Source: Gammaproteobacteria bacterium (lineage in GTDB: Bacteria; Pseudomonadota; Gammaproteobacteria; Pseudomonadales; Cellvibrionaceae). From it: a stretch of DNA of 58,596 bases. Shown here one piece after another: positions 46,701 through 53,240 of this stretch. How positions within the stretch are numbered: the first letter of the stretch is position 1; every line of letters starts with the position of its first letter. The stretch spans positions 1 to 58,596 of the forward strand of contig JAGKWY010000038.1 of assembly GCA_021151625.1 (NCBI GenBank), written 5' to 3'. The notes below the pieces were generated by a model, which made no database searches, was not told the origin of the DNA, and was given only the letters and a program-made list of their open reading frames with translations. The translations under genes were made by a program, and so were the position numbers.

Positions 46701-49700
46701 GTTAGCAATTACATCAATCGATACAGTGCCTACAAATGCATTAGTGGGCGTACCGCTAAATGTGCGCGTTGCCGAATCAAAACTTAACCATGCGGGCAAT
46801 GCACCGCCACCAGCAAGTTGCGCCGTGTAACTGAGCGTATTACCCACATCCTGATCAGCGAAGGTATTGGCTGCAAAGGTAAAATTAAATACTGAATCTT
46901 CAGTGGCATTTTGGTTGGGAATGACGTTGGCAACCGTGGGGGCATCATTGCTATTAGCAATTACCAAATCGAAAGTATCGGTTGCTGGCGTTCCGCCATT
47001 ACCATCATCGGCAGTGATTTTAATCGATATAGTGCCAACATCTGCGTTAGTTGGTGTGCCGGAAAATGTGCGCGTCGCTGCATTAAAACTTAACCAGGCC
47101 GGTAGCGCGCTGCCGTCTGCCATGGTGGCGGTATAGGTAAGCGTATCGCCCACATCAGCATCGTTAAAAGTATTAGCCGCAAATTGAAAATTAAATGCAG
47201 CATCTTCTGTGGCTGATTGATTGGGAATCGGGTTAACAATCACCGGATCAATATTAGCGCCGCTCGAAATCTGGAAGGCAACATCGCGTGTGGTATCTGC
47301 CGCACCGCCACTGCTATGAAAGGATCCATTCGCATAGACATCAGTATTGTGGATTGCGGCTTTTACCTGGCCATCATTACTGGTGGATTCAATTTTAATA
47401 AAATAAAGCTGGTTATCCGTAAGAACGGTGTTGGTAAAATCAAATGCTTTCCACGCAAGTGTAGTGCCTATATCCGCTGAAGACACCGTTGCAGAATCTA
47501 CTACTGTGCCGTTATGTGCGCCTGATAATAAGGTAACAGTGATAGTCTGTGCTGCCGCTGAGGGATCTTTCACCAACTGCAATACAATGGAATCTATGGT
47601 GTAGGTTGCACCGGCGCTATTATGGAAAAAGCTTTGGAAAAATGGCACGCCTGCCGTAATAATTTGGGTATCTGTCGATGGCCCGGAAGTTTCGTAAACT
47701 ACGTTAGATGAACCAACGTTTTGTACATCCAGATCAAAAAAATCAGAAACCGTTGCGGTGCCGTCGCTAGCCCTTACTTCAATAGTGATGTTACCTACAT
47801 CACCATTGGAAGGTGTACCGCTAAAAGTACGCGTTGCACCATCAAAAGATAACCATGCAGGTAAAGCCGCACCACCAGCAAGTTGCGCGGTATAGGTAAG
47901 AGTGTTACCCACATCCTGATCATTAAAGGTATTAATGGCAAAGGTGTAATTAAACAGCGCGTTTTCGGTGGCAGTTTGGTTGGGTATTTGATTCGCCACT
48001 GTAGGCGCGTCATTGGTATTGGCGATGACAATATCAAAGGTATCTTCCGCAGTTCCACCAGCGCCGTCATTTGCCGTTAACTTAACAGAAATAGTTCCAA
48101 CATCACCATTGGCAGGTGTACCACTAAACGTGCGCGTCGCAGAATCAAAATTTAACCATGCTGGTAGAGCACCACCACCTGCCAATGTCGCTGTGTAGGT
48201 AAAACTTGCACCTATATCACCATCACCAAAAGTATTTGCAGGAAAGGTGTAATTAAATGCAGCATCTTCCGTTGCATTTTGATTGGGTACTGGAATGTTT
48301 AAAAAGGGATTATCGTTGATGTTATTGATGACCAAATCAAAAGTGTCATCAACCGTAGCGCCCTTACCATCGTTCGCAGTAACTTTAACGGTAATAGTTC
48401 CTACATCGCCATCATCGGGCACACCACTGAAGGTGCGCGTCGCCGCATTAAAGTTCAACCATGGTGGCAATGGATTGCCATTAGATAATGTCGCGGTATA
48501 GGTAAGCGTATCGCCATCCTGATCATTAAAGGTATTGGCCGCAAAGGTATAACTAAACAATGCCTCTTCAGTTGCGGTTTGATTGGGAATGGCATTAGCC
48601 ACCGTAGGTGCGCGGTTTTCAACGTCGACCAAGGCAATCGCCATATCCTTGCCGCCATCACCACTGCCATTCACCACAAATTCACTGGCAATAACGTTGC
48701 TATTGATGTAACCAATACCTACTAAATTATCTGCGCCATTGTTTGTTTTAAATTCAATCCAATAAACCGTGTAGGCATTAAATGTCGTTTGCGCAAAATC
48801 AAAATTGACCCAACCTAATGAACTTCCGAGCGAGGCGGTATTCACCGTTGCAGAGGCAACGACAGTCCCGTTGTAACTGTGTTGATGTACAAGCACCTGC
48901 ACACTTGCGGAACTGGTACCGTGGTTTGCCAACATGACCTGAATACGATCGACCGTTTGTGTTGAAGTTAGCTGTATCCCTTGCATCACATAACCGGCGG
49001 TGGGAATTGCCTGCTCATGCGTGGCAACACCAGAATACAAATGCACTACGTCAGTCAGTACACCCTGCCATTCCATATTTTGACTGGACGAAAAAATACT
49101 GGCCGTTTCAATTTGACCTACGCGCTCTTCCAGGTCCCAATCCGCATTGGCAGCATTACCGGTTAAATCATTGCTGGCGGCAACATCGGCCCCGGTAAGA
49201 TCACTTAACTGGCGCAGTAAATTCAAACCACTTTGGTTGGCCGCAACATCGCAACCGTACAACAAAATATCGGCGTCTTCATCGAGCGAATTTTTCCAGT
49301 TACCGAGTGCTTGTTGGTATTGCGCAATGTTATTTTCATTGAGTACCTGGGTCCCCAATTGCACGCTGCCCGCAACACCGTGGGAAATGATATGCACCGC
49401 AGAAATACCGCTGACACCGGCGAGGTAATCGCTAATTTGCGTCAAGCCATCTTTAGTAGAATCCAGATAAACAATAGCGACAGACTGATCGTTCAGATTT
49501 TTTTCTATGTCGTTAACCAGAGTCTGATAATTATCGACTGAGGTATCGACAAAAATCACAGCGTCAATTTGCGGAATATCAGCCTGGGAGTCCTGCATCA
49601 TCAACGGATGAAAATCCAGCGCATCATCCGGTTTATAGATGCTGACCAGATCTACATTTTGAGCGGCATAGGCAAGGTCGTGGCCACCAGAGTGACCATC

Positions 49701-49793
49701 ATCGAATACAGCAATATCCGCTGTAGCAGAAAAGAGTAAGCGCGGTTCCAGTGCTTCAATTAATGGGCGGCGATGACGCGGTGCTTTGGACAT
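40701..49793 (-). CDS. Giant repetitive surface protein with LEPR N-terminus, DUF4347 and C-terminal membrane anchor
   Basis: Length 3030 aa. The N-terminus has no ordinary signal peptide but the LEPRxLL motif (IEALEPRLLFSATADIAVFD, 12-31). DUF4347 (about 77-240) follows, with His138 in IISHGVAGSVQLG and Cys181 in DILLYGCDVAANQSG. A jelly-roll-like domain (about 247-390) and a second copy of it interrupt the repeats. There are about 21 Ig/cadherin-like repeats: 15 of the putative-Ig type (101 aa, LPAWLSFDPVTRTFSGTP), four longer ones and two degenerate. A Pro/Thr linker, a hydrophobic pair of segments (about 2945-2985) and a basic coiled-coil tail end the protein. No RTX repeats. Probably envelope-anchored, served by the three upstream genes. 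Confidence 0.92.
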   Translation of the reverse strand: MSKAPRHRRPLIEALEPRLLFSATADIAVFDDGHSGGHDLAYAAQNVDLVSIYKPDDALDFHPLMMQDSQADIPQIDAVIFVDTSVDNYQTLVNDIEKNLNDQSVAIVYLDSTKDGLTQISDYLAGVSGISAVHIISHGVAGSVQLGTQVLNENNIAQYQQALGNWKNSLDEDADILLYGCDVAANQSGLNLLRQLSDLTGADVAASNDLTGNAANADWDLEERVGQIETASIFSSSQNMEWQGVLTDVVHLYSGVATHEQAIPTAGYVMQGIQLTSTQTVDRIQVMLANHGTSSASVQVLVHQHSYNGTVVASATVNTASLGSSLGWVNFDFAQTTFNAYTVYWIEFKTNNGADNLVGIGYINSNVIASEFVVNGSGDGGKDMAIALVDVENRAPTVANAIPNQTATEEALFSYTFAANTFNDQDGDTLTYTATLSNGNPLPPWLNFNAATRTFSGVPDDGDVGTITVKVTANDGKGATVDDTFDLVINNINDNPFLNIPVPNQNATEDAAFNYTFPANTFGDGDIGASFTYTATLAGGGALPAWLNFDSATRTFSGTPANGDVGTISVKLTANDGAGGTAEDTFDIVIANTNDAPTVANQIPNQTATENALFNYTFAINTFNDQDVGNTLTYTAQLAGGAALPAWLSFDGATRTFSGTPSNGDVGNITIEVRASDGTATVSDFFDLDVQNVGSSNVVYETSGPSTDTQIITAGVPFFQSFFHNSAGATYTIDSIVLQLVKDPSAAAQTITVTLLSGAHNGTVVDSATVSSADIGTTLAWKAFDFTNTVLTDNQLYFIKIESTSNDGQVKAAIHNTDVYANGSFHSSGGAADTTRDVAFQISSGANIDPVIVNPIPNQSATEDAAFNFQFAANTFNDADVGDTLTYTATMADGSALPAWLSFNAATRTFSGTPTNADVGTISIKITADDGNGGTPATDTFDLVIANSNDAPTVANVIPNQNATEDSVFNFTFAANTFADQDVGNTLSYTAQLAGGGALPAWLSFDSATRTFSGTPTNAFVGTVSIDVIANDGNGGTVTDTFNIVVANTNDAPTVANAIPNQNATEDAAFNFQFAANTFNDQDIGDSLTYSAQLAGGGALPSWLSFNAATRTFSGTPANGDVGSFSVDVIASDGNGGSVTDTFSITVANVNDAPSVSIALTDYYTNEQVAVNLHGTGISISDVDSNNITLTLTGPGGNSQLTASVGTTGVSISSGNGTPTLVLTGTLTQLNDFLAGNNGGTLTYRLAGDTPIATATITISASDGALSGNDTTAVNITAVNDAPVNTVPGAQSTNEDTALVFSAGNSNQIQIGDVDAAAGTMEVTLSVTNGTLTLAGTTGLSFTTGDGTADSTLVFTGTLTDINTALATLTYNPTTNYNGAAVLSITTSDQGNTGTGGTLTDTDTVNITVNATNDAPTVTITPTDYNATEQLWMDLHGTGISVADIDGNPLTITITGAGSNSNFGATAGTTGVNIVSGINTNTLVLSGTAAQLNDLFAGNNGGTFTYRLSGDTPLATRLLTISASDGSLSGNDTATINITAVNDAPENSVPGAQVTNEDVALVFSAGNGNQIQVDDLDVGASDLEVTLSVTNGTLTLAGVAGLAFTTGDGTTDSSMVFRGTQANINAALATLTFNPTGNFTGAAVLSITTSDLGSTGTGGTLTDTDNVNITINGTNDAPTVANAIPNQNATEDAAFNFQFAANTFADIDAGATLTYSAQLNGGGALPAWLSFNPATRTFSGTPANGDVGTISIDVIADDGNGGTVTDTFNIVVANTNDAPTVANAIPNQNATEDAAFNFQFAANTFADPDVGDTLIYSAQLAGGGALPAWLSFDPVTRTFSGTPANANVGTVSIDVIADDGNGGTVTDTFNIVVANSNDAPTVANAIPNQNATQNAAFNFQFAANTFADVDVGATLTYSAQLAGGGALPAWLSFDPVTRTFSGTPTNGDVGTVSIDVIADDGNGGTVTDTFNIVVGDANDAPTVANAIPNQNATEDAAFNFQFAANTFADPDVGDTLTYSAQLAGGGALPAWLSFDPVTRTFSGTPANANVGTVSIDVIADDGNGGTVTDTFNIVIANSNDAPTVANAIPDRTATENAAFNFQFAANTFADPDVGDTLTYSAQLAGGGALPAWLSFNAATRTFSGTPTNADLGSVSIDVIADDGNGGTITDTFTITVNDVNDAPTVANAIPDQNATEDAAFNFQFAANTFADVDVGNVLTYSAQVTGGGALPAWLSFDPVTRTFSGTPANANVGTLSIDVIANDGNGGTVTDTFDIVIANTNDAPTVANPIADQTATENSAFNFQFAANTFADVDVGATLTYSAQLAGGGALPAWLSFDAVTRTFSGTPGVANIGTVNIDVIASDGNGGSITDTFSVTVNALPANLPPVVQSGVSDQSVNEDSNFSFTIPANAFSDAEGDPLSYSVQMVGGGALPAWLSFDAATRTFSGTPDNSDVGVINLQVSVSDGNGGSASDTFSITVINTNDAPTVNAPAVNPVAQEDERFSLSFPLTMFNDIDVGDSLNYSAQLANGQALPDWLQFDAATLTFSGTPGNDDAGTLSIQLIASDGEASVSFQFILQVEPVNDSPVAIAPITINNVEDAPGDQLDLFTSFSDEETPANQLRYSVVSNSNSALVTSATVDANTGKLNFSYGTNQFGSSDLIIRAQDASGATVETAVRINIASVNDVPVSTGINDINVNAGAQPQQMDLRTIFSDIENGTALQYSLIANTNTSVVPNVQWNQATGMMTISFAANSGGETFITLRAQDNDGAWVDTRFKVNVTAPVVIPEPETPTKPPVTPPTVPPVTEVPTTPPVTPPTTPPTDGNGGNPGAGNNGGDGALPETGIDTNLPGTSGQGVPPINDPDDSRNNVALPNDKSSRDYERFEAGLESQNIPVTTLTASSSLVSLIATDDGFAPWEAADFDNEVRRIRDQMDVAMEEEQDRRAVVAGLTFSVTTGLLVWSLRASSLLLTLMSMLPLWRGLDPLPILDEVNKRKKELEQQRKDRAREDKSSKEVGYLFDHAQQKNPGQ
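42655..44771 (-). repeat. Array of seven near-identical 303-bp coding repeats
   Basis: Seven consecutive 101-codon units begin with NDAPTVANAIP and contain FNFQFAANTFAD and ALPAWLSFDPVTRTFSG. They are much more alike than the repeats outside this block, though synonymous positions differ. Recent duplication or gene conversion is suggested, and copy number may vary between strains. Further diverged units lie at about 46320-48611. Confidence 0.85.
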
Positions 49794-50155
49794 AGTTTCG
49801 CTGTTGCTTACGCGCGCTTATCACGCGGTGCGTTTGGGTTTAAGGACTGGTAAATACCAACTGCATCCTTTTATGCTGACAACCCGCCCGCCACACCATG
49901 GAGGAACTGAGAAATGGCTATCATCAAACATCTAACTGACCGAACTCGAAATCCCTCGGTGTAACGAAAGTGCCGGCTTAACGCCTTTAAGATCTTATTT
50001 ATCCGTTATTAATAACTATCAAAAATTCTCAATTTGATAATTTTGGCACAAAATTTCGCTAAGTCAGATCCACATAAAAAAATAATCTAGATGCAGGTTA
50101 TAACCTTGAGTTTTGTTGTAATGAATTATTGTTATTCGTATTTCATGTAAACGGT
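49794..50155 (-). other. 362-bp region upstream of the giant gene
   Basis: There is no open frame of note. The part near 50000-50155 is AT-rich and could hold a promoter. The part near 49800-49990 is GC-richer and would form a long 5' leader with local stems. I searched for the c-di-GMP-I riboswitch pattern and did not see it. No strong Shine-Dalgarno lies before the ATG at 49793. Confidence 0.4.
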
Positions 50156-51004
50156 TTAGGGCAATGCGCGCGGATCCAGCAAATTCAATGTAACACCTTC
50201 AAAGGTAACACGACATTTCAAACCGCTCGGCAGGCGATTGCCCGGGTTTGCAAATGACAGGCGAATACCAAAGGTATTACTGGGCCCATCAATCACCTGA
50301 TCCACCAATATAACCTCTGCAGTATATGTGCGACTGTCACCGCCCAATTCTGGAATAACGCTCGCTTTAATGCCGGGTTTTACTTTTCCATAAAGGCTTG
50401 CGGGTGCGAAAACCTCAACGCGCAATGGATCCAACTGGGCCAGCTTTAATACCGGCTCAAAATCGATATGCTCGCCCGGCTCTTTCAGGCGTTCAACAAC
50501 CACACCGTCTATCGGGCTCACCAGGGTGCGGCGCTGTAAATCCGCAAGGGCACGTTTGTATTCCAGCTCTGCCTGACGCTTGCGATCCAACGCCTGTTGC
50601 AATTGCTGTTGCGCAATGGCGTGCTCGGTTTTGTGTTTATCCAACTCGGAAAAAGATGCAGCTTTTTTGTCATATAAATCTTTAACTCGCGTCAGCGCTC
50701 GCTCACTAAACTCCACCGCCAACTGCTGCGATTGCACATCACTGGTTAATTCCGACTGCACGCGACGCAGCTCTGCAGTAGCCGACTCCAAACCTGCGTC
50801 CAGACGCGCTAACACATCGCCCTTCTTTACCACATCATTTTTGTCCACTAATACTTCACTGATCACGCCCTCAACAGCGCTACTCATTTCGACAGTTACC
50901 GAGGGCTCAATACGACAATTGAGCTGCGCCGGCTCCTGTGTTTGGGCGAATAGTTCATTGCTGAACAACAGCACCAGCAATGAAAACCCTGAGACTCTAA
51001 CCAT
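50156..51004 (-). CDS. Secreted HlyD/RND-type adaptor, short form
   Basis: Length 282 aa. A signal peptide (MVRVSGFSLLVLLFSNELFA) replaces the membrane anchor. The lipoyl half SSAVEGVISEVLVDKNDVVK (about 41-60), a helical hairpin of about 90 residues (SELDKHKTEHAIAQQQL) and the second half LVSPIDGVVVERLKEPGEHI follow, then a short beta-barrel domain. It lacks the long membrane-proximal domain of RND adaptors. It lies 72 bp after the M50 gene and 362 bp before the giant gene. It is probably the periplasmic link of that system. Confidence 0.88.
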   Translation of the reverse strand: MVRVSGFSLLVLLFSNELFAQTQEPAQLNCRIEPSVTVEMSSAVEGVISEVLVDKNDVVKKGDVLARLDAGLESATAELRRVQSELTSDVQSQQLAVEFSERALTRVKDLYDKKAASFSELDKHKTEHAIAQQQLQQALDRKRQAELEYKRALADLQRRTLVSPIDGVVVERLKEPGEHIDFEPVLKLAQLDPLRVEVFAPASLYGKVKPGIKASVIPELGGDSRTYTAEVILVDQVIDGPSNTFGIRLSFANPGNRLPSGLKCRVTFEGVTLNLLDPRALP

Positions 51005-51076
51005 GGTTAAACTCGATATAAAAACGTAAAGTGGCTATAACAATTAATTGATAACTACTATAGATTAAAAAATCCA

Positions 51077-53236
51077 TTACGAAAAATGGCGGATAAAAAC
51101 TTGTTGTAAACTCCGGTACCACCGCACCGCCAGAGGCTCGGCCGGGTGATGGAATTTCACATAGGCCCGCTCGCCAAAATGCCCGCTCTGTACAAAATCC
51201 TGTACCGCAAGATCCACCAGGAAGACCTTTTCCTTAACCTGCACTCCACCAGGTTGGGCTGCGTCAACTGCAATGCGACCTCCCCCCTGGGTGCCTAATA
51301 CCGGGTTGGGTAACTGCTGGCTGGCAATCACCTCACCGGGAACCAGCCGGGCTTCACGTCCCTGGGTGGGCGCACTGGCAAACCCCAGGCTTACACTATG
51401 AGTCGCCTGTTGGACCAGACCAATCTCTTCTTGCAGCAAGGCAGCACGTACGCGCAGGCTGTCGGGCTTTTCTATTAATGCCAATTCGTCTCCTTGGTGC
51501 AGGAAGCTACCCGGTAAATAATAAGTACGGGTTAATCGAAAGATGCCCGCGGATGGACTGCGCACCACCAGATTAACAACACGCGTTTGCAGCAATGCAA
51601 TTTCCGCTTTAATGGCTGCTATATCCTGCTCAAACATTTGCGCCTGTGCACGATCATCAACCCAGGCCTGTTGATAGCGCGCTTCATATTCGCGCAAGCG
51701 CGCTTGCTGCACGGCGAGCTGTGCAACCAGTACCGGATTATGCAAATGCAACAATTCCTGACCCGCAACCACCTGAGCGCCGTTATCGACCAGCAATTCC
51801 GCCACTTCACCACTGGACTCCACTTTTACACGTGCATCATCTGGCAACCAGAGGACCGCTTCAGCCGAGGTCGATTGCGGCATAGGCACCGCCAACACCA
51901 CGAGTAAAACAGCCGCACCAGCTACTCCGGTTACTGTCCAGGCCCGTTTGCGCTGATTGGCCAATTGCTTATCCTGCGCGAGAAAACGCAGGGCCTTTAA
52001 CGCTGGCCACACCAGTTGGAAAAATATCAGCCAGGCACCGATCACCAAACCCAATACCGGGAAATAACTGGCGACCAGCAAAATAATAAAAAACAACATA
52101 AACACGCGATAAATAAACGCGGCAACACTGTAACTTGCCAATAGCCAGGCCTCGCGCGTTGAACTGGCCGGGGAAAAAACATTGATGATGCCGTAGGCAT
52201 AGCGACGTAATAAATAACTCACCTGCTGGTTGGCACGCGTTGCCAGGTTAGGTAAATCAAATGCGTCAGTCACCAAATGGTAGCCGTCAAAACGCATGAG
52301 CGGATTGCCATTAAAAAACAGCGTGGAAACACCACCAATCAAAATAATGTTGTATAAAAAATCGCGCAGGAAACCGCCAGATAATTGCACCCACAGCAGG
52401 AGCGCCAGAGCCGCTAAAAACAACTCCACCGCCATGCCGGCCGCACTCACCATCAAGCGCTGGTGCTTGGAATAAAAGCCGGTCGCAGCGCTGGCATCCA
52501 CATAGGGCAAAGGTGTGCCGACCACAAATACCAAACCGCAGTCATTAACCTGCCCGCCCCAGACTTTGGTGAATAATCCGTGCCCCAGTTCGTGCAACAC
52601 TTTAAAAAAGGGATAGGTCAACCAAAGTAAAAATAAATTGCCGGGTGATAAGACACGATCCAATTGGCCGTGGGTGAGTTGCTGCCAGTGCGCGCCCGCT
52701 TGCAAGAGCGCATAACCTACAACTAATAACCAGATAACCCCCATAGTGCGGGTCGCCAGCAAACGCGCCAGCGGCATTAATTTATTCAACACAGAATCCG
52801 GATTACCCAGCGGGATATTCCAGGTGAGCGGATTCATTAATAACCGCACCCAGCGCTGCTGCTTTTTTTGCTCGCGCCGTGCAAATAATTCCTGGGTATT
52901 GGGTGGCATATCGCACACCAACAAATCGGCGACATGCAAATATTGCAGCAGATGAATTAAATCATCATGTGTGGGGACTTCATCTTCGGATTCATAAAAC
53001 GCGGGGTTGTTAGCCGCTTTTAATATTTGCGCCAGCGAATTGCGGCCGTCCATTGCCGAAATCAAACGCCATGCCGAGGGCGTCAAGCGATGGAAGCGAC
53101 CGTTACTTTTATCCTGCAACAAATACCAGCGCTCATTGTTGTAATCGCGACGCTGGATATGGATATGGCGTGGCAGCGAGGGGCGCAAGGATTCCAGGCG
53201 CTGCCAGATGGGATTATTAGTAGATGAATTGCTCAT
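51077..53236 (-). CDS. PqqD-like / M50 zinc peptidase / HlyD fusion protein
   Basis: Length 719 aa with three parts. Residues about 30-110 resemble PqqD peptide-recognition domains (RWYLLQDKSNGRFHRLTPSA, then WRLISAMDGRNSLAQILKAA). Residues about 155-430 form a multi-helix M50 domain with zinc motif HELGH (215-219) and NGNPLMRFDGYH (309-320) supplying the third ligand, so it looks catalytically complete. From about 440 there is a TM helix and a HlyD-type barrel-sandwich (VKVESSGEVAELLVDNGAQV) with a helical hairpin. This links recognition, intramembrane cleavage and periplasmic adaptor in one chain. It lies 4 bp from the GAF-HlyD gene. Confidence 0.88.
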   Translation of the reverse strand: MSNSSTNNPIWQRLESLRPSLPRHIHIQRRDYNNERWYLLQDKSNGRFHRLTPSAWRLISAMDGRNSLAQILKAANNPAFYESEDEVPTHDDLIHLLQYLHVADLLVCDMPPNTQELFARREQKKQQRWVRLLMNPLTWNIPLGNPDSVLNKLMPLARLLATRTMGVIWLLVVGYALLQAGAHWQQLTHGQLDRVLSPGNLFLLWLTYPFFKVLHELGHGLFTKVWGGQVNDCGLVFVVGTPLPYVDASAATGFYSKHQRLMVSAAGMAVELFLAALALLLWVQLSGGFLRDFLYNIILIGGVSTLFFNGNPLMRFDGYHLVTDAFDLPNLATRANQQVSYLLRRYAYGIINVFSPASSTREAWLLASYSVAAFIYRVFMLFFIILLVASYFPVLGLVIGAWLIFFQLVWPALKALRFLAQDKQLANQRKRAWTVTGVAGAAVLLVVLAVPMPQSTSAEAVLWLPDDARVKVESSGEVAELLVDNGAQVVAGQELLHLHNPVLVAQLAVQQARLREYEARYQQAWVDDRAQAQMFEQDIAAIKAEIALLQTRVVNLVVRSPSAGIFRLTRTYYLPGSFLHQGDELALIEKPDSLRVRAALLQEEIGLVQQATHSVSLGFASAPTQGREARLVPGEVIASQQLPNPVLGTQGGGRIAVDAAQPGGVQVKEKVFLVDLAVQDFVQSGHFGERAYVKFHHPAEPLAVRWYRSLQQVFIRHFS

Positions 53237-53240
53237 GGCA

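Noticed and set aside
41118..49541. Many plus-strand open frames of 60-170 codons opposite the giant gene
   Set aside because: They repeat with the 303-bp period, lack ribosome sites and are explained by codon bias of the giant gene.
49794..50155. c-di-GMP riboswitch before the giant gene
   Set aside because: Looked for the conserved CACGCACAGGGCAAACC-type core and the GGTAGCGGGGTTACC part; neither is present.
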